A stretch of DNA of 64,000 nucleotides. It comes from Fibrella forsythiae (GTDB lineage: Bacteria; Bacteroidota; Bacteroidia; Cytophagales; Spirosomataceae). The stretch's first letter is position 1, and each line of letters opens with the position of its first letter. The notes under the pieces are model-generated. The model did no database searches and was not told the origin of the DNA. It was given only the letters and a program-made list of their open reading frames with translations. The stretch covers positions 62,001 through 126,000 of the forward strand of contig NZ_JAFMYW010000002.1 in the NCBI RefSeq assembly GCF_017353175.1, written 5' to 3'. Shown piece after piece: positions 17,020 to 25,380 of this stretch. Both the position numbers and the translations under genes were made by a program.

Positions 17020-19434
17020 ATGCTCCAGTCTTACTTCACCATCGCCTTCCGGACACTTCGTCGCAACCGCCTGTATGCCCTGATCAACGTAACGGGTCTT
17101 GGCCTGGGAATCGGTTGTGCGCTGTTGCTCTTCGCGCTGGTACGTTACCACTTTCGCACCGATACCCATCACACAAAGTACGACCGGATTTATCAGCTTA
17201 CCTCAGCGTTTAAAACGCCCGATGGTGATTTCGTTACGCCCGGTGTACCCGAGACGTTTGGGCAGGCCCTGAAAACAGACCACCCCGAGATTGAGCACCT
17301 GGCTATGATTGAAGAGTGGGAGGGCCCTATGGTCATTGTACCGGCCGCTACGACTGCAGGTACGTCTACTCTGGATAAAAAATTCAAGGAGGCCGAGGCA
17401 AAGGGTGCCTTCACAGAGCCAGCTTATTTTCAGATTTTCGATTATAACTGGGTTGCCGGGGGACCAGCCGATCTAAGCCAGCCAGGTACGTTGGTGCTTA
17501 GTGCAAAATCAGCCATCAAGTATTTCGGCACTACAAACGCCTTAGGCCGCATACTGAAACTGGATGGTCGCACCTCAGCGCGGGTGGTCGGGGTTTTTAC
17601 CGACTACGCAGACAATACCGATTACCCGTATGAACTGATTGGGTCGCGTGCCTCGCTCAAAGACTTTTTCGGCCGTCCGTTCAATGAGAGTTTTACCAAT
17701 ACAAACAGTAGCACGCACTGCTTCGTGACGCTTAATGATACGTACACCCCCGCCAACTGGAACCGCGATTTACCCGCATTTCTGAAAAAGCATAACCCAA
17801 ATAACGTCAAAAATACCCGTTACCCGCTTACGCCCCTAAGTGAGCTACACTTTGATACCGACTTTTATGGAGTTAGCAAAAATCTGATTTTATCCCTGTT
17901 TGTCATTGGGCTGTTTCTGGTCATCACGGCGTGCATCAACTTCGTGAACCTGGCCACGGCGCAGGCCATGAATAGGGCGCGGGAAGTGGGTGTGCGGAAG
18001 GTAATGGGTAGCACGCGTAACCAATTGCTTGGCCAGTTTATGGGCGAAACGGCACTGATCGTTCTGCTGGCGATGATGGTAGCCATTGGGGTTTTTAGCT
18101 ACGGACTGTCACTGGCGCAAACGTACCTGCACGGCGCCTTTCGGTTTACGTTCTATTTCACTCCGTCGGTACTAGGCTGGGTGGCCTTGCTGATGGGAGG
18201 GGTTATTCTGCTGGCAGGCCTGTATCCGGCGTTGGTGCTGGCGGGGTTCCGGCCGGTCGTGGCGCTGGCGGGCAAGATCACAACCCGGCAGGCAGGCGGC
18301 TTCACCGTACGCCGTGGGCTGGTGGTAACGCAGTTCGCCATCTCGCAGATGCTCGTCATCGGGTTGGTTGTGGTAGCGAGTCAGTTGAACTACGTACAGA
18401 ATAAAGACCTCGGCTTTAAACAGAATGCCATGCTAACGATCAGGCTACCGTCTACGCCTGAACAGGACCTGAGCAAAATGGCCACGTTCCGTAATCTGGC
18501 AACGGCTATGCCCGACGTGACTGGGTTCAGCTATTCCATGAGTGGCCCGCCTCAGTCGGGTTGGGTGAGTCAGACCACTATTCGGTTCGATACGCGGGCT
18601 GAAGAAGAAAAATTTGGGCCCCAGCAAGCCTGGATTGATGATAAATACGTGCCTCTATTCGGTCTGAAACTGGTGGCTGGCCGTAACCTGAACCCATCCG
18701 ACACGATGCGCGAGGCCCTGGTGAATGAAGCGATGGTACGCAAACTGGGTTTTAGCAAACCAGAGCAGGTGTTGGGTAAGTATATTCATAAAGGGGGAAG
18801 CCCTTCTATGCCGATTGTGGGCGTACTGAAAGACTTCAACCAGAGTGATTTGAAAAGTGCCATCGGTCCGTCGTTTTTCAGCACGTCGGCGAAGAACTAT
18901 CACGGGGCCAACCTGCAACTGCAAACAGGCAATTACCAGCGTGTGATCAGTCAGCTGGAGACGGCGTATAATCGGGTGTATCCGGAGAGTTATTTTGATC
19001 ATCAGTTTGTGGACGATCAGATCGAAGAACGGTACCAGGAAGAGCAGACCATGGGGCGACTGGTCAATTTCTTTGCCGCCGTGGCCCTGCTGATTGGCTG
19101 TATGGGTCTATACGGACTGGTGCTGTTTATGGTATCGCAACGCACGAAAGAGATTGGCGTTCGTAAAGTGCTGGGAGCCAGTGTGGCCAGTATTCTGTGG
19201 CTGTTCAATCAGGAATTTGTCCGGCTCATCGCGTTCGCTTTCCTGCTGGCTGCCCCGGCCGCCTGGTGGGTGATGAACCAGTGGCTTGAATCCTTTCAAT
19301 ACCGCATCAATTTCGGACCAGCCATTTTTGTGATTGCCCTGCTGGCAACGGTCGTTGTGGCCGTACTGACGGTGAGCTACCAGAGCATCAAAGCCGCGCT
19401 GGTGAATCCGGTGAAGAGTTTACGAAGTGAATAG
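17020..19434 (+). CDS. Duplicated FtsX/MacB-like permease 1
   Basis: 804 residues: two MacB-type permease units fused head to tail. Each unit has an extracytoplasmic PCD domain and an FtsX transmembrane block. The order is an amphipathic start (MLQSYFTIAFRTL), TM1 (about 20-43), periplasmic domain (45-285), TM2, coupling helix REVGVRKVMGS (near 320), TM3-4 ending GLYPALVLAGF, TM5, second periplasmic domain (about 450-670), TM6, second coupling helix KEIGVRKVLGA (near 708), TM7-8, and the tail SIKAALVNPVKSLRSE. MacB-family permeases transmit ATPase-driven motion to periplasmic partners, but no ATPase is encoded nearby. This copy has TDTHH where most others have ELSYDxFH after TM1. It leads the first promoter group. 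Transport or signalling role unknown. Confidence 0.9.
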   Translation: MLQSYFTIAFRTLRRNRLYALINVTGLGLGIGCALLLFALVRYHFRTDTHHTKYDRIYQLTSAFKTPDGDFVTPGVPETFGQALKTDHPEIEHLAMIEEWEGPMVIVPAATTAGTSTLDKKFKEAEAKGAFTEPAYFQIFDYNWVAGGPADLSQPGTLVLSAKSAIKYFGTTNALGRILKLDGRTSARVVGVFTDYADNTDYPYELIGSRASLKDFFGRPFNESFTNTNSSTHCFVTLNDTYTPANWNRDLPAFLKKHNPNNVKNTRYPLTPLSELHFDTDFYGVSKNLILSLFVIGLFLVITACINFVNLATAQAMNRAREVGVRKVMGSTRNQLLGQFMGETALIVLLAMMVAIGVFSYGLSLAQTYLHGAFRFTFYFTPSVLGWVALLMGGVILLAGLYPALVLAGFRPVVALAGKITTRQAGGFTVRRGLVVTQFAISQMLVIGLVVVASQLNYVQNKDLGFKQNAMLTIRLPSTPEQDLSKMATFRNLATAMPDVTGFSYSMSGPPQSGWVSQTTIRFDTRAEEEKFGPQQAWIDDKYVPLFGLKLVAGRNLNPSDTMREALVNEAMVRKLGFSKPEQVLGKYIHKGGSPSMPIVGVLKDFNQSDLKSAIGPSFFSTSAKNYHGANLQLQTGNYQRVISQLETAYNRVYPESYFDHQFVDDQIEERYQEEQTMGRLVNFFAAVALLIGCMGLYGLVLFMVSQRTKEIGVRKVLGASVASILWLFNQEFVRLIAFAFLLAAPAAWWVMNQWLESFQYRINFGPAIFVIALLATVVVAVLTVSYQSIKAALVNPVKSLRSE

Positions 19435-19486
19435 CAGAGGGGTTGGGGCAAATATGCCGCCCCAGGCTCCTACTTCAGGAAAAATT

Positions 19487-20113
19487 ATGAAAACGATATT
19501 GATCACCCTGGTGATGCTGTTGCCGCTCGGCAGTTACGCGCAGGATAAGTATGCTGCTTCCAAGGAACTACGGGGTAACGGCCGCCTCATTCGGGAGACG
19601 AAAACCGTACGACCATTCGACGGAATCGAGATCGAGCAGTTTCCGGCCAGGGTTGTTGTGGAAGCTGGCGCAACTGAATCGTCGATAACAATCAGTATCG
19701 ATGAAAATTTACGGCCGTTGTTGCAGATCGAGGAGAAAAATGGTACGCTCAGGCTAGCTTTCAAAGACCTGAACGACAAGCCGTTCTGGGTCAGTAAATC
19801 CAGCATCGACGTCGTGATACGAACACCCGAACTAAAACGATTCAGGCACGGGTCAAATAGCGACGTAGCTGTTCATGGCCTGCGTGGCGAGTCGTTTGCG
19901 TTCGTCAATGGAGGTAACGGCAATGTACAGCTACAGGGTCGGGTTAGAACCTTGGAGCTGGCCAGCGTAGCCAATGGACATGTTGACGCCGAAGGCCTGC
20001 TAACAAAGACTGCCAATGTGATGACCCATGCCAACGCTACTATTCGGGTCAACGCCAACGATGTGAACGAGGTAAGAAAAGCCAATGCCACCGTAATCAA
20101 CATTGCGAATTAA
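19487..20113 (+). CDS. Secreted GIN-domain (DUF2807) protein
   Basis: 208 residues from the ATG at 19487, chosen because it starts a signal peptide (MKTILITLVMLLPLGSYAQ); the open frame extends back to 19427 and overlaps the permease stop. The rest has the pattern of the head GIN domain: RETKTVRPFDGIEIEQFP, VVVEAGATESSITISIDENL and later right-handed beta-helix-like turns rich in Asn/Gly. GIN proteins are putative surface adhesins or autotransporter heads of unknown ligand. It starts 52 bp after the first permease and lies before the second, so it is probably in the same sigma-54-controlled transcript. Confidence 0.8.
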   Translation: MKTILITLVMLLPLGSYAQDKYAASKELRGNGRLIRETKTVRPFDGIEIEQFPARVVVEAGATESSITISIDENLRPLLQIEEKNGTLRLAFKDLNDKPFWVSKSSIDVVIRTPELKRFRHGSNSDVAVHGLRGESFAFVNGGNGNVQLQGRVRTLELASVANGHVDAEGLLTKTANVMTHANATIRVNANDVNEVRKANATVINIAN

Positions 20114-20116
20114 TGT

Positions 20117-20203
20117 ATCGCCGAAATGGTCCGCCGCTGCGGCTCCAGCTTCGGTAGTAAAGAGAAGTTCCTAACTGCCGAAGCTCCAATTTCGGCGCTA
20201 CAG
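20117..20203. repeat. Spacer inverted repeat, AGCTCCAGCTTCGG family (copy 1)
   Basis: The left arm contains GGCTCCAGCTTCGGTAGT and the right arm the near complement ACTGCCGAAGCTCCAA; outer words GCCGAAAT and ATTTCGGC also pair. It fills nearly the whole 92-bp gap before the next permease ATG. Members of the same family lie at 22596, 32998 and 54548. Confidence 0.75.
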
Positions 20204-20205
20204 CC

Positions 20206-22590
20206 ATGCTACAGAACTATATTAAAATCGCGCTCCGAAACTTGTGGAAACATCGCCGGTTTAGTGCGCTGAACATAGTCGGCATGGGTGTCGGCATAGC
20301 GGCTGTTGGGCTCATGAGCCTGTACATCATCCATGAGCTTAGCTACGACCGGTTTCATACCAATGCCGACCGGATCGTGCGCGTAGTCCATTATGCCAAC
20401 TGGCCGGGTGGTAGCCTCCAGTTGGCGCCTACCTCGGCCCCGTACGCGGCAGCACTGAAGAACGACTACCCGGAAGTTGAAAACGTGGTCAGGATTCAGC
20501 CCGAGGGTGGGGGACAGATCACCTACAAAGACAAGAAAATGAACATTGGCGACATCATGTTCGCCGATCAGTCGATGTTCGACGTGTTCTCGTTTCCGTT
20601 TCTGTACGGTGATCCGGCAACGGCGTTGGCGCAGCCTCAGTGCATCGTTATTACGAAAAGCCTGGCCGAAAAGCTGTTTGGCAGCGTGGATAAAGCCGTT
20701 GGACAAACGGTCGAGTTCTCAAATCACTTTCCCAACCGGGTTACGGGCGTTATTGACAACGTACCTGCTACCTCTCATCTGCAATTCAGCGCGCTTCGGT
20801 CGCTGCCAGCTAATTACACCAATGGCTGGCAGAACTTCGAGCTGTATACGTACCTGCTGTTGACCAAGAGCACGGACCCAAAATCGCTTGAGGCCAAACT
20901 CCCCGGCTTTTTCGAGAAATACATCAGAAAAGAAATGGGCCAGGTGACCTACCGGATGGAGCTTCAACCGCTGACGTCTATTCACTTGCAGTCGCATCTC
21001 GACTATGAAATCAGTCCGAACGGGACACTCAGCACCATCTACACCTTCGCCGTTGTTGCCTTCCTGATTCTGCTGATTGCGGGCATCAATTACGTTAATC
21101 TGTACACTGTTCGGGCCATTGCCCGTACGCGGGAGGTGGGCGTCAGAAAAGCCGTTGGATCACGCCGTGGGCAGCTCATCAGCCAATTTCTGACCGAATC
21201 GATGATCATGGCTTTTCTGGCTGGTGGCATGGGCATACTGCTGGCCAATCTTTTCCTGCCACTGTTTAACGAATTGGCAGGTAAAACTCTGTTTATTGGT
21301 GAATACGGGCTGCTCACGACGGCTGCGGCGCTGATCGCCTTTACGGTGTTGCTTGGGCTGGCAAGCGGTTTGTATCCCGCCCTGCTTTTATCTGGCTTTC
21401 GGCCGGTGACGGCGCTGAAAGGGCGGCTGGCGCCCCACTCAACCAATGGCCAATTCCAGCAGGCACTGGTTGTCTTCCAGTTTGTAGCGGCCGTAGCGCT
21501 GATCAGTTGCTCGTGGGTGATTTATCGGCAGATGAACTTCGTGGCGCACAAGAACCTGGGCTTCAACAAAGATCAGGTGCTAACGTTTCACCTGGATGGC
21601 GATGCGGTACGTACCCAGATTCGGGCGCTGAAAGCAGAGTTGACCAAAAGTCCGCTGATTGAACAGGTTGCCGCTGCCAGCAACCCGATTGGCAATAATA
21701 ATATCGGTACCAACGCCATGTTCTTCGAACAGAACGGTGTGAAGCCAACCAGTACGCAGGTGGTGCAAACCTTTTCAGTGGATGCCGATTACCTGGGTAC
21801 GTTACAGGCCAAATTGCTCAAAGGCCGCCACTTTACCGACGCTGTCAGTGACCGGATGGGAGCAGTGCTGGTAAACGAATCACTGGTGAAAAAGATGGGC
21901 TGGCAGCGGCCGATCGGTAAGCGTGTCTGGTATTTTCTGGGGAAAGACCAAACCGTTGAAGCGCAGGTTGTGGGCGTCGTGAAGGATTTTCATACGTATT
22001 CGCTCCAGCATAAGATTGAGCCGCTGGTATTGCAGATGCCTGCCCCGTCGGAACAAGATAACCTGTATGTCAGGATTCAACCCGCCAAAACGGCCGAGGC
22101 TTTGGCATACATCAAATCGGTATACCGGAAATTTGATCCCAGCGCCGAAGTAAGCTTCCATTTTCTGGACGAGAATTTCTCGCAACAGTACAAAGCCGAA
22201 CAGAAGCAGGGGCAGATACTGCTGACGTTAACGGTCCTGGCTATTCTGATCTCCTGCCTTGGCCTGTTCGGATTGGCTGCCTACGCTGCCGATGTGCGCA
22301 CGAAAGAGATTGGTGTGCGCAAAGTGCTGGGCGCCAGCGTAACCAGTATTGTCACATTGCTTTCGAAAGACTTCCTGAAACTGGTCCTGATTGCCATTGT
22401 CATTGCCACGCCACTGGCCTGGTATGCCATGACTCAATGGCTGGCGGGCTTTGCCTATAAGACTGCTATTGAATGGTGGGGCTTCGTGCTGTCAGGTACG
22501 TTAGCCTTGACGGTCGCCCTGGTAACGGTGAGTTTCCAGAGCATCAAAGCCGCGTTGATGAACCCGGTGAAGAGTTTGCGAACAGAGTGA
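20206..22590 (+). CDS. Duplicated FtsX/MacB-like permease 2
   Basis: 794 residues, same two-unit layout as permease 1. The start is MLQNYIKIALRNL, ELSYDRFH follows TM1, and coupling helices are REVGVRKAVGS (near 308) and KEIGVRKVLGA (near 699). The second periplasmic domain has an Asn-rich loop (NPIGNNNIGTN, near 495-505). The C-terminal 120 residues are very close to those of permeases 3 and 7, while the periplasmic domains differ, suggesting ligand diversification on a constant membrane frame. No promoter module precedes it; it is likely read through from the 16948 promoter. Confidence 0.9.
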   Translation: MLQNYIKIALRNLWKHRRFSALNIVGMGVGIAAVGLMSLYIIHELSYDRFHTNADRIVRVVHYANWPGGSLQLAPTSAPYAAALKNDYPEVENVVRIQPEGGGQITYKDKKMNIGDIMFADQSMFDVFSFPFLYGDPATALAQPQCIVITKSLAEKLFGSVDKAVGQTVEFSNHFPNRVTGVIDNVPATSHLQFSALRSLPANYTNGWQNFELYTYLLLTKSTDPKSLEAKLPGFFEKYIRKEMGQVTYRMELQPLTSIHLQSHLDYEISPNGTLSTIYTFAVVAFLILLIAGINYVNLYTVRAIARTREVGVRKAVGSRRGQLISQFLTESMIMAFLAGGMGILLANLFLPLFNELAGKTLFIGEYGLLTTAAALIAFTVLLGLASGLYPALLLSGFRPVTALKGRLAPHSTNGQFQQALVVFQFVAAVALISCSWVIYRQMNFVAHKNLGFNKDQVLTFHLDGDAVRTQIRALKAELTKSPLIEQVAAASNPIGNNNIGTNAMFFEQNGVKPTSTQVVQTFSVDADYLGTLQAKLLKGRHFTDAVSDRMGAVLVNESLVKKMGWQRPIGKRVWYFLGKDQTVEAQVVGVVKDFHTYSLQHKIEPLVLQMPAPSEQDNLYVRIQPAKTAEALAYIKSVYRKFDPSAEVSFHFLDENFSQQYKAEQKQGQILLTLTVLAILISCLGLFGLAAYAADVRTKEIGVRKVLGASVTSIVTLLSKDFLKLVLIAIVIATPLAWYAMTQWLAGFAYKTAIEWWGFVLSGTLALTVALVTVSFQSIKAALMNPVKSLRTE

Positions 22591-22595
22591 CGGCA

Positions 22596-22690
22596 GTACC
22601 GGAATGGTCCGCCGCTGCGGCTCCAGCTTCGGTAGTTGTTGATAATGCCTAACTACCGAAGCTGAAGCCGTAGCGGCAGACCGGTTCGGT
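22596..22690. repeat. Spacer inverted repeat, AGCTCCAGCTTCGG family (copy 2)
   Basis: GGCTCCAGCTTCGGTAGTTG on the left faces CTAACTACCGAAGCTGAAGCC on the right, with a short loop, and outer GGTCCGCCGCTGC pairs roughly with GTAGCGGCAGACC. The unit begins five bases after the stop codon of permease 2 and ends about 15 bases before the ATG of permease 3. Confidence 0.75.
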
Positions 22691-22704
22691 GCTACATCAC
22701 GATC

Positions 22705-25113
22705 ATGCTTCAGAACTACATCAAAATTGCCTTTCGCAACTTGTGGAAGAGCAAGGTCTATTCAGGGACCAACATCATTGGGTTAGCCCTGGGGCTTGCC
22801 TGTTGCATCGCCATTGGCCTTTACATTATTGACGAGCTTCACTACGACAAGTTTCATAGTAAGCTCGCCCGGATCTATCGGGTTGTGTCGCACCAAAAAC
22901 AGGCCGACGGCGTATACAACGTGGCCGTAACGCCTGGTCCGCTGGCGCCAACACTGACTGCTGATTTTCCGGAAGTAGAAGAGGCAACCCGAATCGGGCG
23001 GTGGCGGGGTACGTTGAGTCGAGGCACCCAAACGGTCGAGGCTGAATCGATGCTGATTACAGAGACGTCATTCTTTAAGCTATTTGATTTTCCACTGGTG
23101 GCGGGTAATGCAAAAAAAGCGTTGACAACCCCGAATGACGTCGTGATCAGTGAAGCAATGGCGTTGCGGCTTTTCGGCGAAAACTGGTCGAAGCAGGGTG
23201 TTTTGGGCCAACCGCTGGTGTTCAATAACGAAACTCCGTTTGTCATTGGTGGCGTAGCCAAGACGCCACCAACGCATTCCAGCATCCAGTTTGATGTGTT
23301 GCTACCTTACAAATGGCTGGAGAAAACGGACAAATGGAGCCAGAAGTGGAATAGCAACAACTACCACACCTACGTGTTACTGAAGCCTGAAGCCGCCGAA
23401 CTGTCGAATCTGGCCGGTTTTTCGGAAAAGCTTGGTGGGCAACTGAATCGCTATACACCAACTGAAGATAAGCTCTATCTACAACCAATGCGTGATAGTT
23501 ATCTGAGATCAAAATTCGATTTTGATACTGATTGGGGGCAGCGGAGTGACATGCTGTATATCCGCATTTTTCTGGCGGTCGGGCTGATTTTGCTTCTGAT
23601 AGCCGTAGTCAACTTCATCAACCTGGCTACGGCGCGAGCATCGCAACGGGCACGGGAAGTGGGTGTTCGCAAAACGATTGGCGCGCAACGTACCTGGCTG
23701 GTGATGCAGTTTCTGGGCGAGGCCTTACTGATGACCTGCCTGGCGGTGGCCATGTCGCTGCTGCTGGTGCAGACGCTGTTACCCTTGTTCAACGAACTGG
23801 CCGCCAAAACGCTGGCACTGCCTTTCGATGAACCGTATTTCTGGCTGGCACTGGCTGGACTTACACTCGTGGTTAGCCTGCTGACAGGACTATATCCTGC
23901 TTTCTACCTGTCGTCGTTCCGGCCGGCGCAGATACTGAAAGGTACGGGTGCCGCTCAGGCATTGTCGGTGCAGTCGGGTCGGGTGTTCCGGCAGTCGCTG
24001 GTGGTGGGGCAGTTTGCGCTGGCCGTTGGGCTGGTTATTGGCAGCGTGGTCATTTACCGCCAACTCGCCTTCGTTCAAAACAAGAAACTTGGGTTTGATC
24101 AGTCGCAGCTGATGTATGTCCGCCTGAAAGGGGAACTGAGCAACAAGGTCATGCCCTTTAAACAGGCGGTTCAGCAATTGCCTGGCGTAAGCATCGCAAC
24201 GCCAACAACCGGCGCGCTGGTCGACATGAACAATCAGGGCGATATTGAATGGGAAGGGCAGCAGCCAAATGATAAGTTTCTGATCACGAACATGAATGTA
24301 GACCCTGATTTTGTGGCTACTACGGGTATGAAACTGGCAGCGGGCCGGAATTTCTCATGGCGTATTCCGTCCGACACTTCAGGGACAATGGGCGCCTTTA
24401 TGCTGAACGAAACCGCCGCTAAACGCATGGGCTGGACGCCGGAGCAGGCTATTGGCAAACGCCTGAAATTCTGGGGACCGTCGGGTGTTGTGGTGGGCGT
24501 GCTGAAGGATTTTCATTTCAGGCCCCTGCGCGTAGCGATAGAGCCGTTCATCTTCCGGTTTCGGCCCGACAATCCGTATTTTAATCTGTTGGTGAAAACG
24601 AAGCCCGGTGCTGTACCACAGACGATCGCGGGCATAACGACACTGTATAAAAAACTAGAGCCAGCTACTCCGATCAGTTACGGTTTCGTTGATCAGGAAC
24701 TGGATGCGCAGTATCGGGCCGAACAACGCATGGGGCGTATTATCCTATACTTCTCCATCCTCTCGATCTTCGTTTCCTGCCTGGGGCTGTTTGGGCTCAC
24801 CACCTTCACGGCCGAAGCACGCACCAAAGAAATTGGTGTGCGCAAAGTGCTGGGTGCCAGCATAAGCAGCATTGTGATGTTGTTATCGAAAGATTTCCTG
24901 AAGCCAGTACTGGTTGCGATCGTCATTGCCAGCCCCATTGCCTGGTACGCCATGACCAACTGGCTGCGTGATTTCGCCTATAAAGTTGACCTCGACTGGT
25001 GGATGTTCGCGCTCTCAGGTACGTTAGCCATTGGCATCGCCATGCTCACTGTCAGCTTTCAGAGCATCAAAGCCGCCCTGATGAATCCGGTAAACGCACT
25101 AAGAACGGAGTAA
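22705..25113 (+). CDS. Duplicated FtsX/MacB-like permease 3
   Basis: 802 residues. N terminus MLQNYIKIAFRNLWKSK, ELHYDKFH after TM1, coupling helices REVGVRKTIGA (near 316) and KEIGVRKVLGA (near 707), tail SIKAALMNPVNALRTE. The first periplasmic domain carries a WSKQ/WSQKW-rich loop absent from its neighbours. Its stop codon is followed directly by a purine-rich repeat arm whose partner arm is cut off at a recombination junction near 25181, so this may have been the upstream edge of a deletion. Confidence 0.9.
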   Translation: MLQNYIKIAFRNLWKSKVYSGTNIIGLALGLACCIAIGLYIIDELHYDKFHSKLARIYRVVSHQKQADGVYNVAVTPGPLAPTLTADFPEVEEATRIGRWRGTLSRGTQTVEAESMLITETSFFKLFDFPLVAGNAKKALTTPNDVVISEAMALRLFGENWSKQGVLGQPLVFNNETPFVIGGVAKTPPTHSSIQFDVLLPYKWLEKTDKWSQKWNSNNYHTYVLLKPEAAELSNLAGFSEKLGGQLNRYTPTEDKLYLQPMRDSYLRSKFDFDTDWGQRSDMLYIRIFLAVGLILLLIAVVNFINLATARASQRAREVGVRKTIGAQRTWLVMQFLGEALLMTCLAVAMSLLLVQTLLPLFNELAAKTLALPFDEPYFWLALAGLTLVVSLLTGLYPAFYLSSFRPAQILKGTGAAQALSVQSGRVFRQSLVVGQFALAVGLVIGSVVIYRQLAFVQNKKLGFDQSQLMYVRLKGELSNKVMPFKQAVQQLPGVSIATPTTGALVDMNNQGDIEWEGQQPNDKFLITNMNVDPDFVATTGMKLAAGRNFSWRIPSDTSGTMGAFMLNETAAKRMGWTPEQAIGKRLKFWGPSGVVVGVLKDFHFRPLRVAIEPFIFRFRPDNPYFNLLVKTKPGAVPQTIAGITTLYKKLEPATPISYGFVDQELDAQYRAEQRMGRIILYFSILSIFVSCLGLFGLTTFTAEARTKEIGVRKVLGASISSIVMLLSKDFLKPVLVAIVIASPIAWYAMTNWLRDFAYKVDLDWWMFALSGTLAIGIAMLTVSFQSIKAALMNPVNALRTE

Positions 25114-25181
25114 GGGGAGGAAAGGGAGTAAGGGGAGGAAAGGGAAGAACGGAGTTGACGCGTAAGCAATCCCTTTCCTCC
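25114..25181. repeat. Purine/pyrimidine spacer repeat, right arm truncated
   Basis: GGAGGAAAGGGA-type purine units run from the stop codon of permease 3, followed by the family's central word GCGTAAGCAAT. Only a short pyrimidine stretch (CCCTTTCCTCC) is left before the sequence switches to the tail of another permease. Complete family members have a right arm as long as the left. Confidence 0.7.
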
Positions 25182-25217
25182 GTGGCAAATCCGGTGAAGA
25201 GTTTACGAACTGAATAG
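25182..25217 (+). pseudogene. Remnant 3' end of a permease gene
   Basis: Eleven codons and a stop read VANPVKSLRTE, the conserved C terminus of this permease family, with nothing of the gene before them. The preceding bases belong to a spacer repeat. This looks like the far end of a permease gene whose body was deleted between 25181 and 25182. The sigma-54-type module of the next gene starts 24 bp later. Confidence 0.7.
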
Positions 25218-25240
25218 AGACCGGCCTCTGCCCATCAAAC

Positions 25241-25336
25241 CGGACAACCATCTGTCCGAAACTGGACAAACTACCTGAAACTAAAGGCCATTTCTGTATT
25301 AGAAGCGACCTTTTTATGTTTTGGTACGTACCTTGT
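25241..25336 (+). promoter_or_regulatory. Enhancer site plus sigma-54-like promoter for the 25381 permease (copy 2)
   Basis: CGGACA, TGTCC and TGGACA lie at 25241-25268 with the same internal spacing as copy 1. The GG of TGGTAC (25322-25327) again starts 55 nt after the last base, followed by five bases and TTGT (25333-25336). The element overlaps GGTACGTACC, a palindromic form of the iterated word described in the findings. Because the promoter occupies 25322-25336, translation cannot start at the in-frame TTG at 25321; the ATG at 25381 is the likely start. Confidence 0.7.
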
Positions 25337-25380
25337 ATAACATACTACCGACGACTTATAGTAGGTACGTCGACTTTATG

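Noticed and set aside
24999-25217. An independent small gene overlapping the end of permease 3
   Set aside because: It is out of frame with permease 3 for most of its length, runs through a spacer arm and only its last codons carry a meaningful match, which is a permease-tail remnant.
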